The notes under the pieces are model-generated. The model saw only the letters and a list, made by a program, of their open reading frames with translations. It was not told the origin of the DNA and did no database searches. 64,000 nucleotides of DNA, taken from positions 1-64,000 of the forward strand of contig NZ_CAJXKQ010000004.1 in NCBI RefSeq assembly GCF_913055835.1. Reading direction: 5' to 3'. The position numbers and the translations under genes are program-made. Below, in pieces: positions 25,616 through 34,459 of this stretch (the first letter of the stretch is position 1; each line of letters opens with the position of its first letter). This stretch comes from an uncultured Marinobacter sp. GTDB lineage: Bacteria; Pseudomonadota; Gammaproteobacteria; Pseudomonadales; Oleiphilaceae.

Positions 25616-26430
25616 CAGGCAGCCTCCCCTTCGGCGTTGAGCTTCTTGCGCAGGCTGTCGATATCACTGTTGCCCAGGTACGCCTTGATCACCTCGGGGT
25701 TGTTCTGAACATCCGCTGGCAGGCCTTCGGTGATCACCTGGCCAAAATTGAGCACCGCAATGTGATCGGAAATGTCCATCACCATGCCCATGTCGTGTTC
25801 CACCATCAGCACAGTGACGCCCCACTCTTCGCGGATATCCAGAATAAACCGGGCCATGTCTTCTTTCTCTTCCCGGTTCATACCCGCCACCGGCTCATCC
25901 AGCATCAATACTTTCGGCTGCATGGCCAGCGCCCGGGCCAGCTCGACCCGCTTCTGAAGGCCGTAGGAAAGGCTCGCGACCGGTTGGCGACGGATGTGGT
26001 CTATCTCGAGGAAATCGATGATCCGCTCTTCCACATCCTTGCGGACGGCCATTTCCTCGCGCCGGGCCGGGCCAAAATAGGCCAGGGCACTGAGCAGCCC
26101 GCTCTTCATATGCACGTGGGCGCCCAGCTTGATGTTGTCGAGTACGGTCATGCCCCGGAACAGGGCTATATTCTGGAAGGTTCGGGCCAGGCCCATTGCC
26201 GCCCGTTTCGGTGGCTTGATATTGCCCGGCAGTGGCTGCCCCTGGTAATGAATCGCACCCTGCTGGGGCTTGTAGAAACCCGAGATGCAATTGAACAGCG
26301 ATGTCTTACCAGCGCCATTCGGACCGATAATGGTCGTTACAGTGTTCTCTGGCACCCGGAAACTCACGTCCTGCAGCGCCTTCACACCACCAAACGACAG
26401 AGACAGGTTACTGATCTCAAGGATGCTCAA
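25615..26430 (-). CDS. Liv-type ABC transporter ATPase (LivG-like)
   Basis: 271 residues if translation starts at the TTG at 26430, which follows GGGAGGTAG at near-ideal distance and gives the family N-terminus (M)SILEISNLSLSFGG. The open frame upstream encodes an unlikely Pro/Gly/Val-rich extension. Walker A GPNGAGKTS, Walker B VLMLDEPVAGM and the LivG-style insert NIALFRGMTVLDNIKLG are present. The signature motif is degenerate: SYGLQKRVELA instead of LSGGQ, as is common in LivG proteins. It is the first gene of the six-gene operon. Confidence 0.9.
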   Translation of the reverse strand: MSILEISNLSLSFGGVKALQDVSFRVPENTVTTIIGPNGAGKTSLFNCISGFYKPQQGAIHYQGQPLPGNIKPPKRAAMGLARTFQNIALFRGMTVLDNIKLGAHVHMKSGLLSALAYFGPARREEMAVRKDVEERIIDFLEIDHIRRQPVASLSYGLQKRVELARALAMQPKVLMLDEPVAGMNREEKEDMARFILDIREEWGVTVLMVEHDMGMVMDISDHIAVLNFGQVITEGLPADVQNNPEVIKAYLGNSDIDSLRKKLNAEGEAA

Positions 26431-26679
26431 ACTACCTCCCGGCACCCCTGGCGCCGGGTACACAGGCACGCGAACACGCCCTGACAATACCCATCCCACG
26501 CCCGAAGATGATTGTAATTTTTGTTTTTTCTTGTCGTCGGGGTGAACCCCGATTCAGGTTTAAAGTAGTCCATTCCGGCAAGATTAGGCAAACCGCTCTA
26601 TCCTGATACCCGACCGAGGACAATTAATAATCCGCAGGTTTCTGATCTTCAGATCCGGGTAAACGGGAGGCGATTCACC

Positions 26680-27474
26680 ATGACAGACACACTGGTCACC
26701 ACCGCATTTGACGCCGGAACAGGGGTGGTCAGGTTGACCTTCAATCGCCCCGCGGCCCTGAACGCCATCGATGTGCCTCTGGCAGAGGCCTTTCTTGCGG
26801 CCGTTACGGAAATAAACGACCTTTCCGGTGTTCGTTGCATTGTTCTGACCGGTGCGGGAAGGGCTTTCATGGCCGGTGGCGACGTGTCCAGCATGGCCGG
26901 CACGTCGGAGCAGGCCGGGGCAGCCATCAACGCCATCCTGGATGCTGTCAATCCTGCCATCCTGCTCCTGCGCAGCATGGATGCCCCGTTGATCGCTGCG
27001 GTCAGGGGCGTCGCCGCCGGCGCAGGGCTCAGTCTCACACTAATGGCCGATCTGGTGATCGCCGAGGAAGACGCGAAGTTTCTGGTGGCCTACAACGGAA
27101 TCGGCGCGGTTCCGGACTGTGGCGGCAGCTGGGCCCTGGCCCACAAGCTCGGCGCCGGCCGAGCGGCAGAGCTGATGTTACTGGGGCGCACCCTGAGCGC
27201 CTCCGAGGCCAGGGACTGGGGCATGGTCAACGAAGTAGCCCCGGACAGCGAATTCGACAACCGGCTGAACCGGATGATCGAAAAAGTCGCCCAGGGACCA
27301 ACACGAGCCTTTGGCGCCTTTCGCCAACTGATTGATCGGGCCAACGGTGACCGGCTGGCCGACCATCTGGAAGCGGAGCGCGCAGCGTTTATTGAAATGA
27401 CCCGGACCGGGGATTTTGCGGAGGGTGTGTCGGCGTTTCTCGCCAAACGGGCGTCAGAGTTTCGCGGCCGCTGA
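26680..27474 (+). CDS. enoyl-CoA hydratase/isomerase family protein (PaaG-like)
   Basis: 264 residues from the ATG after GGGAGGCG. It is a crotonase fold: VRLTFNRPAALNAID, the oxyanion-hole region GRAFMAGGDVSSMA, and VAAGAGLSLTLMADLVIAE. At the second catalytic position it has GAVPDCGGSW, i.e. Asp rather than Glu, matching PaaG-type isomerases (VPDSGG) instead of classical hydratases. It probably isomerises or rearranges an unsaturated CoA ester. It is divergent from the Liv/ligase operon across a 249-bp gap, so the two may share a substrate and a regulator (inference). The gap contains a TCGGGGT-GA-ACCCCGA hairpin (26537-26552) without an adjacent T-run on its 3' side. Confidence 0.87.
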   Translation: MTDTLVTTAFDAGTGVVRLTFNRPAALNAIDVPLAEAFLAAVTEINDLSGVRCIVLTGAGRAFMAGGDVSSMAGTSEQAGAAINAILDAVNPAILLLRSMDAPLIAAVRGVAAGAGLSLTLMADLVIAEEDAKFLVAYNGIGAVPDCGGSWALAHKLGAGRAAELMLLGRTLSASEARDWGMVNEVAPDSEFDNRLNRMIEKVAQGPTRAFGAFRQLIDRANGDRLADHLEAERAAFIEMTRTGDFAEGVSAFLAKRASEFRGR

Positions 27475-28644
27475 CGCCGGCACAAACTCCGCCCGGTTGC
27501 GGCCATTATGCTTGGCCCGGTAAAGCGCCTTGTCCGCTGATGCCATGACGTCTTCAAAAGAGCCATGGTCCCGGGTGAGCGAAGCGCCACCGATGCTGGC
27601 AGAGAGATGCACCGGAACACCGCTTACCTCCCGACCTGCCTCAACGATTCTGTGCAACAGGCGCCCGGTTATCGCCTCAATCGCTTCGCGATTATTGTTG
27701 CGAAGCAAGGCTGCGAACTCTTCACCGCCAACGCGGCCAATGATGTCGTCATCCCTCAGCTCGGCTTTCATCAGACTTGCAACGACCTTCAATACCTCAT
27801 CGCCAGTGGCATGCCCCCATCGGTCGTTGATCTGCTTGAAATGATCCAGGTCGATCATAAGCACAGTGACAAGGTTTCCATCCTGCTGCGCTTTTGCAAA
27901 TGCCAGCTCGCCTTCCCGGTAGAACGCCCTGCGATTGTACAGCTGGGTGAGCCCGTCACGCTCCGCCAGCACCACCAGAGCCTGTTCGGAACGGGTGAAC
28001 GCCAGTAACGGAAGCGCCATGGCCGTGGCACTCACCAGCAACAGGTGATTCATCAGAATGAGTTTCAGCAGCCCCTGAAGATCCAGCTGCGTACTTCCGC
28101 TCATAGCGACTGCGATCACCAGTACCTGGGTCATCATCAGCGTCCCGTGGACGCCGAACAGGGTTTGCAGAAGGCGAAGGGGTAGCCTGGGCCTGCGCTC
28201 GATCGAGCCCAGCCGGTAGATCGCCAGGCTGAACATCAATGCCGAGAACATCGCAGTCAGGAATCTGGCCACCACCGGATCCCAACCCGCACTGACAGCC
28301 AGGCCGAACAGATAGAGTAGCGAGGCGCCATGGATGATACGGGAGGATCTTCTGGTCCCCGCTATTGGCAAACCCACCAGCGCGTGGATACCCGCAAGGA
28401 CCAACAACGGGGAACCACCAAGAAACAGGTGGGCGACGAATATCAGAACCCCTGGAGCGTCTGCCAGCTCATTGGCCACTGCGAATGCGGTACCCGACAC
28501 AAAGGTCAGGCAGGCGAGGGCCCAAAACAGGAAACAGCGCTCCCGATGGCGAAGATGATAGATCGCCCATAGCATGCCGCCGATCAGGAGGTTGATCATG
28601 ACCGAAGTGACCAGCAGCGTTGGCAGGTGCAGGTTCAGGTCCAT
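27454..28644 (-). CDS. membrane diguanylate cyclase (GGDEF)
   Basis: 396 residues. Six or seven hydrophobic segments occupy residues about 8-215. A GGDEF domain follows from about residue 235 (LAERDGLTQLYNRRAFY). The active-site motif is GGEEF in IGRVGGEEFAAL, so it is probably active. An RxxD allosteric I-site (RDDD) lies exactly five residues before GGEEF, predicting c-di-GMP product inhibition. There is no EAL domain. The integral membrane sensor region belongs to no family I can name. The C-terminal codons overlap the crotonase gene tail by 21 bp on the other strand. Confidence 0.92.
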   Translation of the reverse strand: MDLNLHLPTLLVTSVMINLLIGGMLWAIYHLRHRERCFLFWALACLTFVSGTAFAVANELADAPGVLIFVAHLFLGGSPLLVLAGIHALVGLPIAGTRRSSRIIHGASLLYLFGLAVSAGWDPVVARFLTAMFSALMFSLAIYRLGSIERRPRLPLRLLQTLFGVHGTLMMTQVLVIAVAMSGSTQLDLQGLLKLILMNHLLLVSATAMALPLLAFTRSEQALVVLAERDGLTQLYNRRAFYREGELAFAKAQQDGNLVTVLMIDLDHFKQINDRWGHATGDEVLKVVASLMKAELRDDDIIGRVGGEEFAALLRNNNREAIEAITGRLLHRIVEAGREVSGVPVHLSASIGGASLTRDHGSFEDVMASADKALYRAKHNGRNRAEFVPASAAAKL

Positions 28645-28785
28645 AAAAGCACGGCGTTCCAGGCTAGACGATGAGATCTTCCAGCGTATCAGTTTGGCTT
28701 CCGCGCCTGCGCGCGAACTGTGTAGCGTTTGGTATGATAATTGTCACAGACTGGCGCGACATCCATGAACTCACTGCGAGATCCC

Positions 28786-29523
28786 ATGAATCCAACCATA
28801 GAACTGCTCAAGTCCCACCGTTCCATCCGCAAATTCACCAGTGAAAAAATTCCGCCTGACCTGCTCAGGGAACTGATTCGCGCCGGCCAGTGCGCCGCCA
28901 CCTCGAACCATGTGCAGGCCTACTCGATCATTCACGTGATCGATCCCGACAACCGCCGGAAAATCGCGGAACTCGCCGGTGGCCAGAGCTACATTGCCGA
29001 TTGCTCGGACTTTCTGGTGTTCTGTGCCGATATGCGCCGCTCAACCGATGCCGCGGGACGAGCCGGGGCCGAGGTTGTAAGAGGGATGACTGAACAGTTG
29101 CTGGTGGCCACCATCGACACCAGTCTGATGGCCCAGAACGTGGCGGTCGCTGCGGAATCCGAAGGGCTCGGGCTGTGCTATATCGGCGGCATCCGAAACA
29201 ACCCCGCGCCCATCAGCGAGATTCTGAGACTGCCGGAGCATGTCTATCCGGTGTTCGGCATGTGTCTCGGCTACCCGGACCATAACCCGGAGGTGAAGCC
29301 CAGACTGCCGGTGGAGGCCATCCTGAGGGAAGACTACTACTCCGATGCCCGGGACGAAGAGCTGGTGGCCGGATTCGATCGCACCATGAACGAGTATTAC
29401 CGGGAGCGGACCGGCGGCAACAAGGACACCACCTGGTCCGAGCAGCTCAAGCCGCTGTTCACCTCGAAACTGCGGCCGCATATGCGCGATTTCCTGCGTA
29501 AATGCGGCTTCGAGATGAAATAG
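28786..29523 (+). CDS. nfsA: oxygen-insensitive NAD(P)H nitroreductase, NfsA type
   Basis: 245 residues from the ATG at 28786, chosen because MNPTIELLKSHRSIRKF aligns with the E. coli NfsA N-terminus. In-frame starts at 28741 (TTG) and 28765 lack a ribosome-binding site. It is an FMN flavoprotein, and the HRSIRKF, QCAATSNHVQAYS and GLCYIGGIRNNP motifs are the FMN-binding signatures of NfsA/FRP. The reaction is two-electron reduction of nitroaromatics, quinones or other electrophiles with NADPH. It is convergent with the lactate dehydrogenase gene, 3 bases apart. Confidence 0.85.
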   Translation: MNPTIELLKSHRSIRKFTSEKIPPDLLRELIRAGQCAATSNHVQAYSIIHVIDPDNRRKIAELAGGQSYIADCSDFLVFCADMRRSTDAAGRAGAEVVRGMTEQLLVATIDTSLMAQNVAVAAESEGLGLCYIGGIRNNPAPISEILRLPEHVYPVFGMCLGYPDHNPEVKPRLPVEAILREDYYSDARDEELVAGFDRTMNEYYRERTGGNKDTTWSEQLKPLFTSKLRPHMRDFLRKCGFEMK

Positions 29524-29526
29524 CCG

Positions 29527-32343
29527 CTAGGCAGTGACTTTTGGCCTGGTGACCCGATCCACCAGATACACCAGGCCATGGTAGTCGATACCGCTGTGGC
29601 GGCTGAGCCCGATCTCGCAGGTTCGGCTGGTGGAGATACCTTCCTCGCATCCGGCCGTCTGTTCTGCCAGCGTTTTCAGGGAGTGGGCGTTCAACTCGGG
29701 CACGTTGAAGCCCTTATCCCCCGCAAAGCCACAGCAGTGGATGCCCTCGGGAATAACCACATTGGTACTGCAACGACGGGCGATATCGATCAGCCCCTGC
29801 GACTCCCCGAGATGCTGGGTACTGCAGGTGACGTGCACCGCCAGCGGGGTCTGCTCCGGCTCGAAATCCAGACGCTCGTAGAGATGATCACGAATGAACC
29901 GGACAGGATCAAACAGCGTCAGGCCGGCCTCTTCGGCGGCCTCGCGGATCTGCAGGGTGCAGGGACTGGTGTCGCAGTAAATCGGATCCACCCCATTGCG
30001 ACTGGCGCGCAGCAGCGCCGAAATCAGCTCGTCCTTCTTGGTCGCCGCCTGTTCCAGATAGCCTTTGGAGGCGAAAGGCTGGCCACAACACAGACTGTCC
30101 AGCGTCTCCGGGTACACCACCTGGTAACCGCCCTTCTCCAGCAACCGCCTGGTCACATTGATCAAGGGCTCCTGCGCCTTATCGCCCCGGGCCGGGCCCA
30201 TGGTCCGGGACACACAGGCCGCCAGATAAACCACCCGGGGCCGGCCATCGGACGGTTCCGGCGTTTTCGGTGAAACAAACCGCACCGGCTGGGGCAGACT
30301 CGGATCCCACTGGGCGACCCGACCACCGGACACCTTGCGAACGCCGCCACTGAGTCGGGTCAGCAGGGGCGCACCCAGCAGTCTCTCGGCGATTGAAGCG
30401 CTGGCCAGCACAAAACGGGTCGCTTTCAGGGCGCCGGCGAAATGTTTTGCCAACTGGTTGGCCACAGACTGGCCGTTGGCCTTTTCACTGCGCAGCTTGC
30501 GCACCAGATCCCCGGTATTGATCCCAACCGGACAGCGTTGGGCGCAGAGACCGGTCGCTGCACAGGTATCCAGGCCGTGATACTGGTACGCCTTCTCCAG
30601 TTCGGCAGTGTCTTCACCGGCACGGCGGCGGGCCTGGATGTCCCGCCAGATCACGATGCGCTGGCGCGGCGACAGGGTCAGCCCTTCAGACGGGCACACC
30701 GGCTCACAGAAGCCACATTCGATGCACTTGTCCACCAGCGGATCTGCCTCGGGCAAAGGCTTCAGATTCTTGAGATGGATCTGCGGGTCTTCCGAAAGCA
30801 CGACATCCGGGTTAAGCAGGTTTTCCGGGTCCAGCAGCCGCTTGATCTGCCACATCAGCTGCCAGGCATCGTGCCCCCATTCCAGTTCCACGAACGGCGC
30901 CATATTGCGGCCGGTGCCGTGTTCCGCCTTCAGCGAACCGCCAAACTCCACCGCCACCAGCTGCGACACATCCTGCATGAAGGCTTCATAGCGGGCGACT
31001 TCCGCGGGGTCGTCAAAGCCCTGGGGGAAGACGAAGTGCAGGTTGCCCTCCAGGGCGTGACCAAAGATGATCGCGTCGTCGTAGCCATGTTTCACGAACA
31101 GCGACTGCAGCCGGGTGACCCCTTCGGAAAGCTGATCGATGGGGAAGGTCACATCCTCGATGATCACGGTCGTACCTTTCGGTCGAACCGCGCCCACCGC
31201 CGGGAACGTGCCCTTACGAATGGCCCAGAGCTGGTCAGAGACTTTGGCATCGCGGGTGAAATCCACCTGTTGCTCAAGCGGGAAGTCAGCCAGGGAGGCC
31301 CTGATTCGGCTCAGTTGCTCATCCAGAACCTGCGGAGAGGAAGCCCGGGTCTCCACCAGCAGCGCGCAGGCCTCCTCCGACAGATCATGAATCCAGTCCG
31401 GCAGGCCGGGTTTGTCCTGCACCGAGCGAAGGCTGCGGCGATCCAGCAGCTCCACCGCCGCCACAGGCTGCGACCGCAACGCCGACGCCGCCCGGCAGCA
31501 GCTCTCCGCGTTCCGGAACACCAGCAGGGCCGTGGCTTTGTCGGGGTATTCGGGTACCGTGTTGTAAGTTACGGCGCTGACGAAGCCCAGGGTGCCTTCG
31601 GAGCCCACCATCAGGTGAGTGAGAATCTCGAGGGGGTCCTCAAAATCCACCAGGGCGTTCAGGGACAGGCCGGTGGTATTCTTCAGACGATATTTGTGGC
31701 GAATACGCTCCGCCAGCTCCGAATTCTCCCGGGTATTGCTGGCCAGCGTTTTCAGGGCCGCCAGCAAATCACCATGGCTGGTGCGAAACGCCGATACGCT
31801 CGCCGGATCCTCGGTATCCAATACGGCCCCGTCCGCCAGCACCAAACGCATGCCGGCCAGGGTGTGGTAGCTGTTCTGGGCCGTGCCACAGCACATCCCG
31901 CTGGCGTTATTGGCAACAATGCCGCCAATCTTGCAGGCATTGATGGACGCCGGATCCGGTCCGATCTTGAAGCCTTTCGGCGCGAGCCAGGCATTGGCCT
32001 GTGCGCCGATGACACCGGGCTGAAGCCGAATCTGGCGGCCCTCTTCCCGAATGTCGTGGCCGTTCCACTGATCGCCCAGGACAATCAGGATCGAGTCACT
32101 GATCGCCTGTCCGGAAAGACTGGTACCCGCGGCCCGGAAGGTCACCGGCACCTTGTGACTGCGGGCAATTGCCAGCAGATCGACAACCTCTGACTCATCC
32201 TGAACCCGCACCACCACCTTGGGAATCAGCCGATAGAAACTGGCGTCGGTTCCGAATGCGAGGGTGGAAACCGGGTCGTTAAAGACCCGGTTATCCGGAA
32301 TCCGTTGCCGGATCTGTGTCAATACCGCTGCGGAAAAACTCAT
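29527..32343 (-). CDS. dld: FAD-linked D-lactate/D-2-hydroxyacid dehydrogenase with Fe-S and CCG domains
   Basis: 938 residues. Domains in order: PCMH-type FAD-binding (RAAGTSLSGQAI near residue 70, GGIVANNASGMCCG near residue 140); FAD-oxidase C-terminal domain (about 270-520, HALEGNLHFVF); two [4Fe-4S] motifs (CIECGFCEPVCP near 540 and CAATGLCAQRCP near 595); and GlpC/CCG-type cysteine-rich domains (SLCCGQPFAS, IHCCGFAGDKGF). This is the Dld-II/GlcD-GlcF fusion type, which oxidises D-lactate and passes electrons to quinone. The start overlaps the lutC stop (ATGA). With LutABC upstream, the operon oxidises both lactate enantiomers. Confidence 0.9.
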   Translation of the reverse strand: MSFSAAVLTQIRQRIPDNRVFNDPVSTLAFGTDASFYRLIPKVVVRVQDESEVVDLLAIARSHKVPVTFRAAGTSLSGQAISDSILIVLGDQWNGHDIREEGRQIRLQPGVIGAQANAWLAPKGFKIGPDPASINACKIGGIVANNASGMCCGTAQNSYHTLAGMRLVLADGAVLDTEDPASVSAFRTSHGDLLAALKTLASNTRENSELAERIRHKYRLKNTTGLSLNALVDFEDPLEILTHLMVGSEGTLGFVSAVTYNTVPEYPDKATALLVFRNAESCCRAASALRSQPVAAVELLDRRSLRSVQDKPGLPDWIHDLSEEACALLVETRASSPQVLDEQLSRIRASLADFPLEQQVDFTRDAKVSDQLWAIRKGTFPAVGAVRPKGTTVIIEDVTFPIDQLSEGVTRLQSLFVKHGYDDAIIFGHALEGNLHFVFPQGFDDPAEVARYEAFMQDVSQLVAVEFGGSLKAEHGTGRNMAPFVELEWGHDAWQLMWQIKRLLDPENLLNPDVVLSEDPQIHLKNLKPLPEADPLVDKCIECGFCEPVCPSEGLTLSPRQRIVIWRDIQARRRAGEDTAELEKAYQYHGLDTCAATGLCAQRCPVGINTGDLVRKLRSEKANGQSVANQLAKHFAGALKATRFVLASASIAERLLGAPLLTRLSGGVRKVSGGRVAQWDPSLPQPVRFVSPKTPEPSDGRPRVVYLAACVSRTMGPARGDKAQEPLINVTRRLLEKGGYQVVYPETLDSLCCGQPFASKGYLEQAATKKDELISALLRASRNGVDPIYCDTSPCTLQIREAAEEAGLTLFDPVRFIRDHLYERLDFEPEQTPLAVHVTCSTQHLGESQGLIDIARRCSTNVVIPEGIHCCGFAGDKGFNVPELNAHSLKTLAEQTAGCEEGISTSRTCEIGLSRHSGIDYHGLVYLVDRVTRPKVTA

Positions 32344-33011
32344 ACGTCCTCCAGAACCAGCACAATGAGCTCACGGGGGCCGTGGGCACCGTATGCCAGC
32401 ACCTGTTCGATGTCCGCGGTCTTGGACGGGCCGGACACCAGCAGAACATTTGTGGGCAACCCGGCGGCCCAGTCCTGAGCCACCATCATGTCATACAGAT
32501 TGTCGTGAATCTCGCTGGCCCTGAGCAGGGCAATGTGGACCGGCGGTACCAGACTCATCAACCGCGGTTCGTGGCGATCCGGCCACAGGACGATTGTGCC
32601 GGTGGCGGCAATACCGCCAAGGGTGCCGGTCAGGCTGGCATCCACATTCCAGAACAGCTCTTCCTTCCAGGCTTCCACCGGCCGATCATAGGCCAGCAAC
32701 TCGACCTTCTGCTCCGTGGCCTCGAAGTGAGCCTGCAGCGCCCGGCCGTGTTCTTTCGACGGCGCGCACAACAGGTTGGTGAGATTGCGCTTGTTCAGAA
32801 GGTCGGCCACCAATTCCGGCCAGTTGTCAGAACGGCACTGATGCACTTCCGTGTGGACTGCCTCCATCAGGCTGCGCAACCGGGCGATCCGGTCTTCCGG
32901 CGCATAGCGCCAGGGCCGGGTGACAAGGCCCTCATCGAACTCGTCGGGGCGCGGTGTGGTGCCGGCGAGGCTGTTTCTCAACTTACCAAGAATATTGCTG
33001 CGGGCACTCAT
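32340..33011 (-). CDS. lutC: lactate utilisation protein LutC (LldG/YkgG)
   Basis: 223 residues of the LUD (YkgG) domain family; KRNLTNLLCAPS, GTLGGIAATGTIVLWP and SLVPPVHIAL are characteristic. In LutABC it is the accessory subunit of the iron-sulfur L-lactate dehydrogenase complex, with no cofactor of its own visible here. It is coupled by ATGA overlaps to lutB upstream and dld downstream. Confidence 0.9.
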   Translation of the reverse strand: MSARSNILGKLRNSLAGTTPRPDEFDEGLVTRPWRYAPEDRIARLRSLMEAVHTEVHQCRSDNWPELVADLLNKRNLTNLLCAPSKEHGRALQAHFEATEQKVELLAYDRPVEAWKEELFWNVDASLTGTLGGIAATGTIVLWPDRHEPRLMSLVPPVHIALLRASEIHDNLYDMMVAQDWAAGLPTNVLLVSGPSKTADIEQVLAYGAHGPRELIVLVLEDV

Positions 33012-34459
33012 GATGGCCGGCCTCCATTGTTATCAAGGTGCCGCGCCGCCAGATCATGCAGGGAACGGCGGGCGGGCACCGGTGCGCTGTGATTCTCAGT
33101 CCAGGGGCCGGCCTTTTTCGGAGCCAGCGCCCGGAAGCGGGTCGCGGCCCAGAGAAAACTTCGATACAGGCCTGGCCGTGTATTCAGCATCTGCCAACCA
33201 CGCCAGATCCACCGTTCCGTACGGGAATATTTGGCCCCGCCACCTTTCACCTGCTGCGGCTGCTCCGGGTCTTTCACGTTTTCCTGGCGCAGGCGCTGCA
33301 GAAGTTCGGGAATGGGAATCTTGACCGGACAGACCTCTCCGCAGGCCCCGCACAGGGAGGAAGCACTGGGGTGGTCCGGCACCTTGTCCAGCCCGGCCAT
33401 GTGCGGCGTGATGATCTTACCGATGGGGCCCGGGTAAACCTCACCGTAGGTGTGGCCGCCCACCCGGGTATACACCGGGCAGTGGTTCATACAGGCGCCG
33501 CAACGGATGCAGTTCAGGGTCTGGCGCATCTGGGCATCGGCAAAGGCGCCGGTGCGGCCGTTATCCAGTAGCACCAGGTGGACCTCTTCTGGGCCATCCA
33601 GTTCGTCTGGCTTGCGGGGGCCGGAAATCAGGTTCACGTAAGTGGTAATGGGCTGCCCCAGAGCTGAGCGCGTCAGCAAAGACACCAGTGGCACCACATC
33701 TCTCAGGTTCGGTACCACCTTTTCGATACCGGTCACGGCAATGTGCACCGGCGGCGCCGTGGTACTCATGCGACCGTTGCCTTCGTTTTCCACCAGCAGC
33801 AGGGTGCCGGTTTCGGCAATCGCAAAGTTCACCCCGGAAACGCCCACATCCGCGTCCATGAATTTCCGACGCAGAGTCCGCCGTCCGATCTGGATCAGCT
33901 GATTGACGTCTTCGGTCTCCGGCTCCCCCAGCTTTTCGTGGAACAGTTTGGAGACCTGCCGGGCATTCTTGTGAATCGCCGGCATGATAATGTGGGAAGG
34001 CTTTTCGTTATCGAGCTGGACGATGTACTCCCCCATGTCGGATTCCAGGCACTCGATGCCCCGCTCCGCCAGGTAATCGTTCATCTCCATTTCTTCGCTG
34101 ACCATGGACTTGCCTTTCACCACCTGGCGGCCCTTGCGGGCTTCAATAATGCCATGCACCAGATCGTTGGCTTCCTCGACGGTCTCCGCCCAGTGAACCT
34201 TGACGCCGTTTTCAGTGAGCTTCTGTTCCAGCTGCTCCAGCAGGTCCGGTAGCCGCGACAGGGCACCGGCCTTGAGACGATTGCCCAGCTCCCTTAGCCC
34301 TTCACGCTCATCAGCATCGGGAAAGGCATTGGCCCGCTTGGTCATCAGCGAGTCCATGGCCACCCGGAAATTGTTGCGCAGCTGCCCGTCCGCGAGGGCT
34401 TCTTCGGCGCGGCCCCGAAAATCCGGGGCCAGTTCGGTTACCGGAATACGCTGGTTCAT
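33008..34459 (-). CDS. lutB: lactate utilisation iron-sulfur protein LutB (LldF/YkgF)
   Basis: 483 residues from the ATG at 34459, which overlaps the lutA stop (ATGA); upstream in-frame codons lie inside lutA. An N-terminal LUD domain (about 60-290, with GISGVNFAIAETGT-like VSGVNFAIAETGT) is followed by two [4Fe-4S] motifs CIRCGACMNHCP (about 300) and CGACGEVCPVKIP (about 350), then a C-terminal DUF3390-like tail. It transfers electrons within the L-lactate-oxidising complex. Confidence 0.92.
   Translation of the reverse strand: MNQRIPVTELAPDFRGRAEEALADGQLRNNFRVAMDSLMTKRANAFPDADEREGLRELGNRLKAGALSRLPDLLEQLEQKLTENGVKVHWAETVEEANDLVHGIIEARKGRQVVKGKSMVSEEMEMNDYLAERGIECLESDMGEYIVQLDNEKPSHIIMPAIHKNARQVSKLFHEKLGEPETEDVNQLIQIGRRTLRRKFMDADVGVSGVNFAIAETGTLLLVENEGNGRMSTTAPPVHIAVTGIEKVVPNLRDVVPLVSLLTRSALGQPITTYVNLISGPRKPDELDGPEEVHLVLLDNGRTGAFADAQMRQTLNCIRCGACMNHCPVYTRVGGHTYGEVYPGPIGKIITPHMAGLDKVPDHPSASSLCGACGEVCPVKIPIPELLQRLRQENVKDPEQPQQVKGGGAKYSRTERWIWRGWQMLNTRPGLYRSFLWAATRFRALAPKKAGPWTENHSAPVPARRSLHDLAARHLDNNGGRPS

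Noticed and set aside
23632..25708. two long + strand open frames opposite livM and livH
   Set aside because: Gln/His-rich shadows of hydrophobic permease genes.
26537..26552. TCGGGGT-GA-ACCCCGA hairpin in the livG/crotonase gap
   Set aside because: The T-rich stretch precedes rather than follows it on the + strand and neither gene needs a terminator there; function unsupported.
30442..32193. 583-codon open frame on the + strand
   Set aside because: It lies entirely antisense to the dld gene, whose domains are unmistakable; the antisense frame is open because of codon bias at this GC content and shows no family motif.
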